Positions 40,347 to 49,768 are shown, counted from the first letter of the stretch. The stretch: DNA of 64,000 nucleotides from G958296245 sp965262055 (GCA_965262055.1 CBDHEI010000002.1:620001-684000), one strand, 5' to 3'. Notes: a model not told the origin generated them from the letters alone. Numbers and translations: made by a program.

Positions 40347-42407
40347 ATGTCTCCTCAATCCCGGCTGGAAAAAACGCGAAATATCGGGTTCGTCGCCCAC
40401 ATCGACGCGGGCAAGACGACCGTCTCCGAGCGTGTCCTATACGTAGCAGGCCGCATATACAAGATTGGCGGTGTGGACGAGGGCACGACCGCTCTGGACT
40501 GGATGGCCCAGGAGAGGGAGAGGGGCATCACAATCACGTCGGCGTCGACGACCTGCGACTGGAACGGCTACACCATAAATGTCATAGACACCCCGGGGCA
40601 CGTGGACTTCACAGCTGAGGTCGAGCGCAGCCTTCGAATTCTGGACGGCGGTGTTGTCATCTTCGACGCCGTCGCGGGCGTTCAGCCGCAGTCCGAGACG
40701 GTATGGCGACAGGCAGACCGCTACCACGTACCCCGTATCTGCTTCGTCAACAAGATGGACCGGCTGGGAGCCGATTTCCAACGCACCGTAGACAGCATAG
40801 CTCTCCGGCTGGGCACGAGCCCCGTGGCCATCCAGATCCCCATAGGCCAGGAAGACTCCTACCGGGGGGTCGTCGACCTGGTCGAAGGCAAGGCGCTGAT
40901 CTATAGCGACGGCTCCCCGGAGCCGCCCATGGAAGCGCCGGTGCCCGAGGAGATGCTCGACGAGTACCGCCGGTACCGTGAGAGCATGATCGAGAGGGTT
41001 GCCGAGACCGACGACGATCTGATTGCGAAATACATAGAGGGCCACGAGATCACCAAGGACGAGATCAAGAAGGCGCTCCGCAAGGCCACTATCGAGTACC
41101 GCCTAGTGCCGGTCCTATGCGGGGCGGCCCTGAAGAACGTGGGAATGCATCCGCTGCTGGACGCGGTTGGCGACTACCTTCCGTCGCCTCAGGACATGCC
41201 GCCGTCTGTGGGGGAGGACCCGAAGACTGGCGGCCCCCTGGTGCGCGACACGTCAGAGGGCGAGCCGTTTGCCGCCTTGGCGTTCAAGGCCGTCGCGGAC
41301 CCGTTCATAGGACGTCTTGCCTACTTCCGAGTCTACTCAGGGAGTGTAGCGACTGGGGACGCGGTGTATAACGCGACGACGGGGCGGCGGGAGCGCATGG
41401 GCAGGATCGTTCGGATGCACGCGCAGCGCCGTGAGGACTTGGACAGGGTCGTCGCTGGGGAGATCGCCGCGGCGGTCGGCCTCAGGGGCGTTTCGACCGG
41501 CGACACGCTGTGCTCTGTCGGAGAGCCGATAGTGCTGGAGACGATCACATTCCCGGACCCTGTCATGTCGGTCTCCGTGGAGCCCAAGACGAGGGGAGAC
41601 CAGGACCGCCTCATGGAAGCCCTGGCGAAGCTGTCAGACGAAGACCCCACACTGAAGGTATCCTTCAACGACGAGATAGGCCAGACGATCATGTCGGGCA
41701 TGGGAGAGCTCCATCTGGAGATAGTCGTCGACCGGGCCCGGCGCGAGTACAAGGTGGACGCGAACGTAGGCCGCCCAAGGGTGGCCTACCGGGAAGCGAT
41801 CAGCAGGCCGGCGCGGGCCGAGGGCCGGCTCGTCAGGCAGACCGGCGGACACGGGCAGTATGGGCACGTCTGGCTGGAGGTGGAGCCTTCGGCGCGCGGG
41901 GCTGGGTTCGAGTTCGAGGACTCGATCAGAGGGGGATCGATCCCCAAGGAGTACATACCGGCGGTGCGCGCCGGGATTCTGGACGCCCTGGGGTCAGGTC
42001 CGCTGGGCGGATATCCCGTCGTGGACGTGAGCGCCAAGCTGGTCGACGGCAGCTATCACGAGGTTGACTCTTCCGAGATGGCCTTCCGGGTCGCTGGCTC
42101 TATTGCCGCCAAGGCCGCAATACGGAGAGCCGCCCCCGTCCTGCTCGAGCCGGTTATGAGGCTCGAAGTGGTGACTCCGGGAGAGTTCTTGGGCGATGTG
42201 CTGGGGGAACTGGGCCGGAGGCGGGCCAACATCCGCAGCATCGAGGGACGGGGACCCGTTCAGACGGTGAAGGCGCGCCTGCCGCTGGCCGAGAGCTTCG
42301 GGTATGTCAGCAGCCTGCGCTCTGTGACACAGGGCCGGGCCAGCCATTCAATGGAGTTTGAAGAATATGAGGAGGCTCCCGCCGAGGTGGCGGCTGCGGC
42401 CGTCTAG
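40347..42407 (+). CDS. fusA: Translation elongation factor G
   Basis: 686 residues. The GTPase motifs are AHIDAGKTT (G1), DTPGHVDF (G3) and NKMD (G4). The later domains follow in the standard order, with VEPKTRGDQDRLMEALAKLS (domain III) and GHGQYGHVWLEVEP (domain IV). It moves tRNAs and mRNA on the ribosome. It follows rpsG by 42 bp. The usual tuf gene does not follow; rpsJ comes next. Confidence 0.95.
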   Translation: MSPQSRLEKTRNIGFVAHIDAGKTTVSERVLYVAGRIYKIGGVDEGTTALDWMAQERERGITITSASTTCDWNGYTINVIDTPGHVDFTAEVERSLRILDGGVVIFDAVAGVQPQSETVWRQADRYHVPRICFVNKMDRLGADFQRTVDSIALRLGTSPVAIQIPIGQEDSYRGVVDLVEGKALIYSDGSPEPPMEAPVPEEMLDEYRRYRESMIERVAETDDDLIAKYIEGHEITKDEIKKALRKATIEYRLVPVLCGAALKNVGMHPLLDAVGDYLPSPQDMPPSVGEDPKTGGPLVRDTSEGEPFAALAFKAVADPFIGRLAYFRVYSGSVATGDAVYNATTGRRERMGRIVRMHAQRREDLDRVVAGEIAAAVGLRGVSTGDTLCSVGEPIVLETITFPDPVMSVSVEPKTRGDQDRLMEALAKLSDEDPTLKVSFNDEIGQTIMSGMGELHLEIVVDRARREYKVDANVGRPRVAYREAISRPARAEGRLVRQTGGHGQYGHVWLEVEPSARGAGFEFEDSIRGGSIPKEYIPAVRAGILDALGSGPLGGYPVVDVSAKLVDGSYHEVDSSEMAFRVAGSIAAKAAIRRAAPVLLEPVMRLEVVTPGEFLGDVLGELGRRRANIRSIEGRGPVQTVKARLPLAESFGYVSSLRSVTQGRASHSMEFEEYEEAPAEVAAAAV

Positions 42408-42424
42408 TCATCGCGGGTAATCAT

Positions 42425-42748
42425 ATGGTCACCGCCAGCGCAACGGGACAGAAGATCAGGATCATACTCAGGGCGTTCGATCACCGCATCCTGGACCTGT
42501 GGGCCGGGCAGATCGTGGAGGCCGCCGAGCGTACGGGGGCCCAGGTCGCCGGTCCGGTGCCGCTGCCCACGAGCATAAAGAGGTTCTGCGTGATACGTTC
42601 GGGCCACGTCCACAAGGACTCGCGTGAGCATTTCGAGATCAGGACCCACAACCGGCTGATCGACATCCTGGGGCCGACGTCGAAGACGATCGATTCGCTG
42701 ACCAGGCTGAACGTACCGGCCGGGGTCTTCATCTCGATGAAGCTCTGA
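42425..42748 (+). CDS. rpsJ: 30S ribosomal protein S10
   Basis: 107 residues with IRIILRAFDHRILD at the start and the conserved VPLPTSIKRFCVIRSGHVHK centre. S10 is part of the 30S head and also the NusE antitermination factor. It opens the S10 cluster rpsJ-rplC-rplD-rplW-rplB-rpsS-rplV-rpsC-rplP-rpmC-rpsQ and lies 17 bp from fusA, so a single long transcript is likely. Confidence 0.96.
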   Translation: MVTASATGQKIRIILRAFDHRILDLWAGQIVEAAERTGAQVAGPVPLPTSIKRFCVIRSGHVHKDSREHFEIRTHNRLIDILGPTSKTIDSLTRLNVPAGVFISMKL

Positions 42749-42763
42749 TTAGGGAGAGCAAGG

Positions 42764-43384
<621 letters not shown>

Positions 43385-43388
43385 GGCT

Positions 43389-44069
43389 ATGAAGATCACT
43401 CTCAAGAATACGAAGGGGAAGGTCGTAGGCAGCGTCCAGGTAAGGGACGACGTATTCGGCGTGCCTCCCAACCCCGCGGTGGTGCACCAGGTACTGGTGG
43501 GGCAGCTCGCGAACGCCCGGCAGGGCACCGTTTCGGTCAAGTCGCGGAGCGGCGTCTCGGGCGGCGGACGGAAGCCGAGGCCCCAGAAGCACACGGGGCA
43601 GTCGCGGGCCGGCACGATCCGCGCCTCCCAATGGCGCGGCGGAGGGGCCGCCTTCGGGCCGCAGCCCCGCAGCTACCGCCAGCGGACCACGAAGAGGATG
43701 AGGCGGTTGTCGCTGGTAACGGTGCTGTCGGACAAGGTCCGAGAGGACGATCTGGTTGTGCTCGAGAACCTGGACCTGGAACAGGCACGCACGAAAGAGA
43801 TGGTAGGCGTTCTGGACGCCGTGGGCGCCGGGCCCGCACCTCTGCTTGTGGCTGACGGGGCTGGCGACGGCGTCTTCAGGGCTGCGCGAAACATACCGCG
43901 GCTCAGGATGTTGCCCGCCGCTCTACTCAATACGGCGGACCTGCTGAAGCCTGGCAAGGTGGTGATGACCCAGGAGGCCCTGCGCAAGGCGGAGGCGCTA
44001 TGGGGACGCCCGCTAGTAAGGCGTCCGCGCCCGGGCGCGGCGGCAGACGCGGGGGGCTCCGATGAATAG
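43389..44069 (+). CDS. rplD: 50S ribosomal protein L4
   Basis: 226 residues. GVSGGGRKPRPQKHTGQSR and IRASQWRGGGAAFGPQPRSY form the long loop that lines the exit tunnel. The N-terminal KITLKNTKGKVVG and the end ALLNTADLLKPGKVVMTQ are as usual. L4 may also regulate its own operon in some bacteria. It overlaps rplW by 8 bases. Confidence 0.95.
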   Translation: MKITLKNTKGKVVGSVQVRDDVFGVPPNPAVVHQVLVGQLANARQGTVSVKSRSGVSGGGRKPRPQKHTGQSRAGTIRASQWRGGGAAFGPQPRSYRQRTTKRMRRLSLVTVLSDKVREDDLVVLENLDLEQARTKEMVGVLDAVGAGPAPLLVADGAGDGVFRAARNIPRLRMLPAALLNTADLLKPGKVVMTQEALRKAEALWGRPLVRRPRPGAAADAGGSDE

Positions 44070-44346
44070 CTTCGACATTCTGAAGAGACCGATAATCACC
44101 GAGAAGAGCACTTATCTGCAGGAGCAAGGCAGGTACGTGTTCGAGGTGGAGACGAAGGCAACCAAGCACCAAGTCAAGCGCGCCGTCGAGGAGGCCTTCG
44201 ACGTAAGCGTGGTCGGCGTGAACACGATGAACGTCCGGGGCAAGATGAAGCGGTTGGGTCCACGGACGTCCAAGAAGAAAGACTGGAAGAAGGCGATCGT
44301 TACACTCGCTCCGGGTAACACGATCACGATATTCGAGGGGGTCTGA
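44062..44346 (+). CDS. rplW: 50S ribosomal protein L23
   Basis: 94 residues with DILKRPIITEKST at the start and KHQVKRAVEEAFDVSVVGVN in the middle. L23 sits at the tunnel exit and docks trigger factor and SRP. Its start lies inside the end of rplD and its stop shares one base with the rplB start, so translation is coupled. Confidence 0.95.
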   Translation: MNSFDILKRPIITEKSTYLQEQGRYVFEVETKATKHQVKRAVEEAFDVSVVGVNTMNVRGKMKRLGPRTSKKKDWKKAIVTLAPGNTITIFEGV

Positions 44347-45173
44347 TGCCGCTGAAGGCAGTAAATCCAACGACACCTGGACGCCGAGGCGCGGTGCTCC
44401 AGACTTCGGACGACATCACGACGCGTCTTCCGAAGAAGTCGCTTCTGGAGCCGCGCAAGAACCGCGCCGGCCGAGCCTTGAACGGGCGGATAACCGTCCG
44501 GCACCGCGGTGGAGGCCACAAGCGGCGGTTCCGCAAGATAGACTTCAAGCGCGACAACACGGGCGTGCCGGGCGAGGTAGCATCCATCGAGTACGACCCG
44601 AACCGGTCTGCACGGATCGCGCTGATCAAGTTCCGCGACGGCGACTGGCGTTACATAGTTGCGCCGAACGGGCTTGGGGTGGGCGACGTCGTCCAGGCGG
44701 GGGAACAGGCCCCCATCAGGCCGGGCAACGCCCTTCCTCTGCGGGCGATCCCCACAGGGACCATGGTCCACAACATCGAGCTGTCGGTGGGCCGTGGCGC
44801 CCAGATAGTGAGGAGTGCGGGCACGGCGGCGCAGGTGCTTGCGAAAGAGGACAAGTACACGCTGATCCGGCTGCCGTCCTCGGAGGTGCGGCGGGTCATA
44901 AGCGAGTGCATGGCGACGATAGGCCAGGCCAGCGCTGTGGACCATAAGAACGTGAAGCTTGGCAAGGCGGGGCGGAAGCGGAACATGGGACGCCGACCGG
45001 AGGTCCGCGGGGTCGTTATGTCGCCCGCAGACCATCCGCACGGCGGCGGAGAGGGAAAGTCTCCCATTGGGATGCCGGGCCCGAAGACGCCTTGGGGCAA
45101 GCCTGCCCTAGGCTACAGGACGCGGCGCAACAAGAGGACCGACCGGCTGATCCTCAGCCGTAGGCGCAAGTAG
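44346..45173 (+). CDS. rplB: 50S ribosomal protein L2
   Basis: 275 residues. PGRRGAVLQTSDDIT begins the RNA-binding part; GGGHKRRFRKIDFKR, ALPLRAIPTGTMVHNIE and NPADHPHGGGEGKSPIG-like (here SPADHPHGGGEGKSPIG) are the family marks, including the His needed at the peptidyl-transferase centre. One of the most conserved 50S proteins. It starts in the stop of rplW. Confidence 0.96.
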   Translation: MPLKAVNPTTPGRRGAVLQTSDDITTRLPKKSLLEPRKNRAGRALNGRITVRHRGGGHKRRFRKIDFKRDNTGVPGEVASIEYDPNRSARIALIKFRDGDWRYIVAPNGLGVGDVVQAGEQAPIRPGNALPLRAIPTGTMVHNIELSVGRGAQIVRSAGTAAQVLAKEDKYTLIRLPSSEVRRVISECMATIGQASAVDHKNVKLGKAGRKRNMGRRPEVRGVVMSPADHPHGGGEGKSPIGMPGPKTPWGKPALGYRTRRNKRTDRLILSRRRK

Positions 45174-45185
45174 AGGAGCGACCAG

Positions 45186-45470
45186 ATGTCGAGGTCCATA
45201 AAGAAGGGGCCGTACGTAGACGCCAAGCTGGCCAAGAAAGTGGACGCGGCGCGCCGGAGCAGCAGCAAGGTCGTGATCCGCACCTGGTCCAGAGCGTCCA
45301 TGATAATGCCCGACATGCTAGCGATGACGATAGCCGTCCACGACGGCCGTCGGCACGTGCCCATCTACATCACGGAGAACATGGTCGGGCACCGTCTGGG
45401 CGAGTTCGCTCCGACGCGGACCTTCAGGGGCCATTCAACGAAATCAGAGAGAACGACGGCGGTGCGTTAG
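45186..45470 (+). CDS. rpsS: 30S ribosomal protein S19
   Basis: 94 residues, beginning MSRSIKKGPYVDAKLAKKV and with IRTWSRASMIMPDMLAMTIA and HRLGEFAPTRTFRGH. S19 binds S13 in the 30S head near the A-site tRNA. The interval to rplB is 12 bp with GAGGAGCGACC as the ribosome binding site. Confidence 0.96.
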   Translation: MSRSIKKGPYVDAKLAKKVDAARRSSSKVVIRTWSRASMIMPDMLAMTIAVHDGRRHVPIYITENMVGHRLGEFAPTRTFRGHSTKSERTTAVR

Positions 45471-45474
45471 CGAG

Positions 45475-45813
45475 ATGCCGGCAAGCGCGACAACCACAAA
45501 CACTGGGATATCGGTCAAGCGGTTTAAGCCGATAGTCGACCTCGTGCGCGGCATGGACGCGGACGAGGCGCTGAAAGTGCTCGCCTTCCTGCCGTCCCCA
45601 GCGGCCGCGCAGGTAGCGAAGGTGGTCAAGTCGGCCATGGCTAACGCCGAGGACGTGATGCTGAACCGTCCTTCGAGCCTTCGCATAACGGAGATATACG
45701 CCAACGAGGCGACCCGGTTGAAGCGGTTCAGGCCCAGGGCAATGGGCCGCGTAGGTCGCGTCAGGAGACGGAGCAGCCACGTAACGGTCGTAGTAGACGA
45801 GGAGGGCCGGTAG
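45475..45813 (+). CDS. rplV: 50S ribosomal protein L22
   Basis: 112 residues. VKRFKPIVDLVRGMDADEAL begins the protein, which continues with AAAQVAKVVKSAMANAED and the tunnel hairpin RLKRFRPRAMGRVGRVRRRS, then HVTVVVDE. L22 lines the exit tunnel and is a macrolide-resistance site. It sits 4 bp after rpsS. Confidence 0.95.
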   Translation: MPASATTTNTGISVKRFKPIVDLVRGMDADEALKVLAFLPSPAAAQVAKVVKSAMANAEDVMLNRPSSLRITEIYANEATRLKRFRPRAMGRVGRVRRRSSHVTVVVDEEGR

Positions 45814-45814
45814 C

Positions 45815-46552
45815 TTGGGAAACAAAACCCACCCGATAGGCTTTCGTCTGGGCTTCACTGCAGAGTGGCATGCCAGATGGTTCGCCGCAAAGCCGAGTGA
45901 GTACCGGGCGCTGGTGGACGAGGACCTGGCTATCCGGAAGGCGCTGGACCGCGCCTACGAAGACGCGGGCATATCCCGCGTCGAAATAGAGCGCGGCTCC
46001 ACCGAGGTCGTCCTCACCATACACACCGCGCGCCCGGGCATCGTGATCGGGCGCGGCGGCCAGAAGGTTGAGGAGATACGGAAGGAGATCGAGAAGCACA
46101 TAGGCAGGCGCGTCAGGCTGAACGTACAGGAGATACGCCAGCCGGAGCTGGACGCCTACCTAGTTGCCCGGAGCATCGCAGACCAGCTCGAGCGCCGGAT
46201 AGCGTACCGGCGCGCGATACGGCAGGCGGTGACCCGCACGATGCAGGCCGGCGCCCAGGGCATCAAGATAATCTGCGCGGGGCGGCTCGGCGGGGCCGAC
46301 ATTGCTCGAAGAGAGAAGGCGATGGCGGGAAGGGTCCCGCTGCACACGCTGCGGGCGGACATAGACTTCAACATCGCCGAGGCGGCGACGGACTTCGGGC
46401 GCATCGGCGTCAAGGCATGGATATTCAAGGGCGAGATCCTGCCAGAACGCAGGCAGGAAGAGGAGCTGATGAGCCCGATCGAAGTAACGGTGAGCGCAGA
46501 GGAAGAGACACCGGCAAATGCTACAGCCGCGGCGAATCAAGTACAGGAATAA
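45815..46552 (+). CDS. rpsC: 30S ribosomal protein S3
   Basis: 245 residues. It begins MGNKTHPIGFRLGFT from a TTG at 45815, with GGAGGG 8 bases before. KH domain VIGRGGQKVEEIRKEIEK at about 70-87 and GIKIICAGRLGGADIARREK in the C-terminal half. S3 forms the mRNA entry site with S4 and S5. A 30-residue acidic tail follows the usual end. Its 3' part overlaps the rplP start by 35 bases. Confidence 0.95.
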   Translation: MGNKTHPIGFRLGFTAEWHARWFAAKPSEYRALVDEDLAIRKALDRAYEDAGISRVEIERGSTEVVLTIHTARPGIVIGRGGQKVEEIRKEIEKHIGRRVRLNVQEIRQPELDAYLVARSIADQLERRIAYRRAIRQAVTRTMQAGAQGIKIICAGRLGGADIARREKAMAGRVPLHTLRADIDFNIAEAATDFGRIGVKAWIFKGEILPERRQEEELMSPIEVTVSAEEETPANATAAANQVQE

Positions 46553-46931
46553 GCATCGGGGCCGCCGCAAGGGGATATCCGTTGCGGGCAGCACGATCAA
46601 CTTCGGGGAGTACGGTCTGAAGGCCGTCGAGCCGGCGTGGATAACGTCTCGTCAGATTGAGGCGGCCCGCCGGGTCATAACCCGCTACGCGAGGAGCGGG
46701 GGCCGCCTTTGGATCCGGATATTCCCCGACAAGTCGGTGACGGCGAGGGCGGCGGAGACGAGGATGGGCTCCGGGAAAGGGGCCGTCGACCATTGGGTCG
46801 CGGTGGTCAAGCCCGGACGGATACTCTTCGAAGTGGCGGGCGTGCCGGAGGCCGACGCAATATCCGCGCTCAAGCTGGCATCGGCGAAGCTTCCGGTGGC
46901 CACTAAGGTAGTGGCCAAGCACGAGATATAG
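46518..46931 (+). CDS. rplP: 50S ribosomal protein L16
   Basis: 137 residues starting MLQPRRIKYRNKHRGRRKG, the standard family start, inside the end of rpsC (35-base overlap in another frame). RVITRYARSGGRLWIRIFPD and MGSGKGAVDHWVAVVKPG are conserved. L16 helps place tRNA at the A site. The large overlap implies tight translational coupling with S3. Confidence 0.96.
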   Translation: MLQPRRIKYRNKHRGRRKGISVAGSTINFGEYGLKAVEPAWITSRQIEAARRVITRYARSGGRLWIRIFPDKSVTARAAETRMGSGKGAVDHWVAVVKPGRILFEVAGVPEADAISALKLASAKLPVATKVVAKHEI

Positions 46932-46952
46932 GGATATAGCAGGTTAGTTGCA

Positions 46953-47156
46953 ATGGAGATTGACGACCTGAGGGCGCTGACGGACGACGAGTTGTCCGAG
47001 GACTTGGACAACACCCGCATGGAGCTGATGAACCTGCGGTTCCGCGTCGCCACGATGCAGCTCCCGAACGTAAACCAGATCAGGCGAGTACGCAAGCGCA
47101 TCGCCCGTGTCACGACGGTGATGCACCAGCGAGAGCTCGCCAGGACGGCAGAATGA
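46953..47156 (+). CDS. rpmC: 50S ribosomal protein L29
   Basis: 67 residues in two helices: LRALTDDELSEDLDNTRMEL and QIRRVRKRIARVTTVMHQRE. L29 sits beside L23 at the tunnel exit. The family is small and this copy has the usual length. Its stop overlaps the rpsQ start (ATGA). Confidence 0.93.
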   Translation: MEIDDLRALTDDELSEDLDNTRMELMNLRFRVATMQLPNVNQIRRVRKRIARVTTVMHQRELARTAE

Positions 47157-48076
47157 GCTACGAACGACGCAAGGTGCGGGTTGGCAAGGTAGTAAGCGAC
47201 GTCATGGATAAAACCGTGGTCGTGCAGGTTGAATGGCGCCAGGTCCACCGACTGTATGGGAAGTCCATCAGGCGGCGGACCCGTTTCAAGGCCCACGACG
47301 AGGAGAACGCCTGCCGGGTGGGCGACACTATCCAGATGGTGGAGGCCAGGCCTCTGTCCCGGACCAAGAGATGGCGGGTGGTCGAGATACTGTCCAGGGA
47401 GGAAGTGGCGGAGCTACTGCCTCAGGACATCGCCGCGGAGATGCCGGAGCCTCCGGTGCAGGAAGCACCCATCGAGGAAGCAGCCCCAGAGCTGCAGATA
47501 CAGGAGGCTCCCGCCGAGGAAGCAGCCGAGGAGCTACAGGCGCAGGAGGATCCCGCCACAGAGGCATCCGTCGTTGCCGATGAGGAGGTGGAGGCGGTCG
47601 TAGAGGTAGAGGACGGGCAGGCCGATAGCGCCGACGCCCCGGATGCCGAAGAGCCGGAACTGGGCGCGGCTGTGGCCGAGGCGGACCAAGAGGAGACTGG
47701 CGGCGAAGCCGAGATGGCGACGGCGGAAACAGCCGAGGCGCAGGTGGAAGAGCCTGAATCGCCTGACGACGAAGAAGCCGGTGAGGCCATCGTTGACGAA
47801 GAGCCCGAAGCCGTAGTGGATAGTTCGGCGGAGGACAGTCCCGTCACCCAAGCCGAAGATGAGGAAGAGGCTTCCGAGCCGGAGACGACCGAAGAAGAAG
47901 TGGTAGAGCCGTCAGGCGAGGTCAAGGTCGAAGAGAGCCAAGAGGAGCCCCAAGCGGACGTGGAGAGCCCCCAGGTCCCTGAGGGGACCGTGAGCGGAGA
48001 CGCTCCCACCGCAGAGGCCGAGGACACGGACCCAGCCGAGTCTGGCGAGGGCTCCAGGGGGCAACGGGAAGCATGA
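47153..48076 (+). CDS. rpsQ: 30S ribosomal protein S17 with a long acidic C-terminal tail
   Basis: 307 residues; ordinary S17 has about 85. Residues 1-82 are S17 (RKVRVGKVVSDVMDKTVVVQ, the beta-barrel, KRWRVVEILS). Residues about 83-307 are a low-complexity tail very rich in Glu, Asp, Ala and Pro, with loosely repeated blocks such as EEAAPELQIQEAPAEEAAEE. The tail stays open to an ATGA overlap with rplN, so it is not a frameshift. Its role is unknown; such a charge could keep it off the ribosomal RNA or bind basic proteins. S17 itself binds 16S rRNA early in assembly. Confidence 0.92.
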   Translation: MSYERRKVRVGKVVSDVMDKTVVVQVEWRQVHRLYGKSIRRRTRFKAHDEENACRVGDTIQMVEARPLSRTKRWRVVEILSREEVAELLPQDIAAEMPEPPVQEAPIEEAAPELQIQEAPAEEAAEELQAQEDPATEASVVADEEVEAVVEVEDGQADSADAPDAEEPELGAAVAEADQEETGGEAEMATAETAEAQVEEPESPDDEEAGEAIVDEEPEAVVDSSAEDSPVTQAEDEEEASEPETTEEEVVEPSGEVKVEESQEEPQADVESPQVPEGTVSGDAPTAEAEDTDPAESGEGSRGQREA

Positions 48077-48441
48077 TCCAGCAGTACACTCGTCTAAAGG
48101 TTGCCGACAACTCCGGCGCCAAGGTGATTAGCTGTATCGGGGTACCTGGCGGCAGCGGCAGGAAGTACGCCGGCGTCGGCGACGTCATAGTGGCGTCGGT
48201 GAAAGAGGCGGCCCCGGGATCGACGACGCGGCAGGGCGAGGTCGTCCGCGCCGTGGTCGTCAGAACGGTAAAGCCGAAGAGACGCCCGGACGGCTCCCAC
48301 ATCAGGTTCGACGACAACGCCGCGGTGTTGCTGAACGAGGACCGGACGCCCAGAGGCACACGCATCTTCGGGCCGGTGGCCTCGGAGCTGCGGGAGCAGG
48401 AGTTCATGAGAATCATATCGCTGGCGCCAGAGGTGCTGTAG
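48073..48441 (+). CDS. rplN: 50S ribosomal protein L14
   Basis: 122 residues: MIQQYTRLKVADNSGAKVIS, GSGRKYAGVGDVIVASVKEA, RPDGSHIRFDDNAAVLLNED and ARELREQEFMRIISLAPEVL-like (here ASELREQEFMRIISLAPEVL) at the end. L14 contacts the 30S subunit and binds RsfS. It begins the spc cluster and overlaps rpsQ by 4 bases. Confidence 0.96.
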   Translation: MIQQYTRLKVADNSGAKVISCIGVPGGSGRKYAGVGDVIVASVKEAAPGSTTRQGEVVRAVVVRTVKPKRRPDGSHIRFDDNAAVLLNEDRTPRGTRIFGPVASELREQEFMRIISLAPEVL

Positions 48442-48442
48442 G

Positions 48443-48754
48443 TTGAGGCTTCGAAGAGACGACAACGTTCTGGTAACGAAGGGACGCGACCGGGGCAAAC
48501 AGGGCCGTGTGACCCAGACGTTCCCCAAAGAGGGCAAGGTCCTCGTTGAGGGAGTAAACGTCGTCAAGCGTCACACGAAGCCTACGGGCGCGCTGCGCCA
48601 GGCGGGGATCATCCAGAAGGAGCTGCCTGTGCCGGCGGCGAATCTGGTGCTGATCTGCACACACTGCAACAAGCCCGCGCGCATCGACCGGAGAGTCCTG
48701 GCAGACGGTACGAAGGCCAGGGTCTGCCATAGCTGTAAGGAAGTGATCGAGTGA
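48443..48754 (+). CDS. rplX: 50S ribosomal protein L24 with a zinc ribbon
   Basis: 103 residues from a TTG (48443). The KOW motif DNVLVTKGRDRGKQGRVTQT is at the start. The end has C-x2-C in ICTHCNKPARI and C-x2-C in VCHSCKEVIE, a zinc ribbon found in many L24 proteins outside the enterobacteria. L24 nucleates 50S assembly. The stop overlaps the rplE GTG (GTGA). Confidence 0.94.
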   Translation: MRLRRDDNVLVTKGRDRGKQGRVTQTFPKEGKVLVEGVNVVKRHTKPTGALRQAGIIQKELPVPAANLVLICTHCNKPARIDRRVLADGTKARVCHSCKEVIE

Positions 48755-49530
48755 CGACGGAAAAAGAAGGACAGGAAGGGCAGACGGCCCCGGAAGAGGC
48801 CGCCCCCGCAAAGAGCCCGGCGAAGCCTCGCCGGTCTACGGCCGCTGCCAAGGGAACAGGCCGCCGGACGACCGCCAAGTCGTCTGCCACGGCAGGCGGC
48901 TCAGGCCGTTCCGGGAGGGGCAAGAGCGCCGCTGCCGCCGAGGCGCCGGTAGAGGAAGTTGCTCAGCCGGCCACCTTGGCCCGGTTACTGGTACGTTTCC
49001 GCGAGGAGATTGCGCCGGCGCTGGTGGAGGAGTTCGCGTATAGCAGCCCGATGGCGGCGCCGCGCCTGAGCAAGATAGTACTCAACATAGGGCTTGGGGA
49101 GGCGCTGGAGAACTCCAAGGCCCTGGAGGCCGCCAGCAACGACCTGATGATGATCGCAGGGCAGCGACCGGTGACGACGCGCGCGAAGAAGTCGATTGCC
49201 GGCTTCAAGATCAGGGAAGGGATGGCCGTTGGACTGATGGTGACTCTGCGGGGAAGGCGCATGTACGAGTTCTTCGACAGGCTCGTCAGCTCGTCCCTGC
49301 CGAGGATACGCGACTTCCAGGGGGTGTCCAGAAAGGCGTTCGACGGACGCGGCAACTACTCCTTGGGGATGCGCGAACAGGTGGTGTTTCCGGAGATCGA
49401 CTATAACGCCATCGACCGGCTCAGAGGGCTTCAGGTCGTCATAACGACTACGGCGCGCTCCGATCACGAAGGGCTGCGCCTCCTGGAGCTGATGGGAATG
49501 CCGTTCGCCCGGATTGCGGCGGCAGCATAG
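48751..49530 (+). CDS. rplE: 50S ribosomal protein L5 with an N-terminal extension
   Basis: 259 residues; ordinary L5 has about 180. The first about 75 residues are low complexity: acidic at the start (TEKEGQEGQTAPEE), then Lys/Arg/Ala/Ser/Thr rich (SPAKPRRSTAAAKGTGRRTT). L5 proper starts near ARLLVRFREEIAP and has PRLSKIVLNIGLG, GQRPVTTRAKKSIAGFKIRE and RDFQGVSRKAFDGRGNYSLG. GTG 48751 overlaps the rplX stop; a later start near residue 77 is not evident. L5 binds 5S rRNA. The extension is probably real because its frame is continuous and coupled. Confidence 0.9.
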   Translation: MTTEKEGQEGQTAPEEAAPAKSPAKPRRSTAAAKGTGRRTTAKSSATAGGSGRSGRGKSAAAAEAPVEEVAQPATLARLLVRFREEIAPALVEEFAYSSPMAAPRLSKIVLNIGLGEALENSKALEAASNDLMMIAGQRPVTTRAKKSIAGFKIREGMAVGLMVTLRGRRMYEFFDRLVSSSLPRIRDFQGVSRKAFDGRGNYSLGMREQVVFPEIDYNAIDRLRGLQVVITTTARSDHEGLRLLELMGMPFARIAAAA

Positions 49531-49546
49531 GCGCGAGAGGAGAGAG

Positions 49547-49732
49547 ATGGCAAGAGCCGCCAAGATCGCTAGTTGGAAGAAGCCGCAGAGGTACCCGGGC
49601 AGGGCGTACAACCGCTGTCACCGTTGCGGAAGGCCGCGCGCGTACATACGGCACTTCGGGCTGTGCAGGATATGCTTCAGAGAGCTCGCCTTGAAGGGTT
49701 TCCTTCCCGGCGTACGGAAGGCTAGCTGGTAG
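49547..49732 (+). CDS. rpsZ: 30S ribosomal protein S14, type Z
   Basis: 61 residues from ATG 49547 (GAGGAGAG 5 bases upstream). The zinc site is C24-x2-C27 (NRCHRCGR) and C40-x2-C43 (LCRICF). The end is GFLPGVRKASW, as in the short zinc-binding S14 of many bacteria. S14 completes the 30S head. Confidence 0.94.
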   Translation: MARAAKIASWKKPQRYPGRAYNRCHRCGRPRAYIRHFGLCRICFRELALKGFLPGVRKASW

Positions 49733-49768
49733 CCGGCCGCAGAGGTCGGAACAGGGAGACGATAGACC

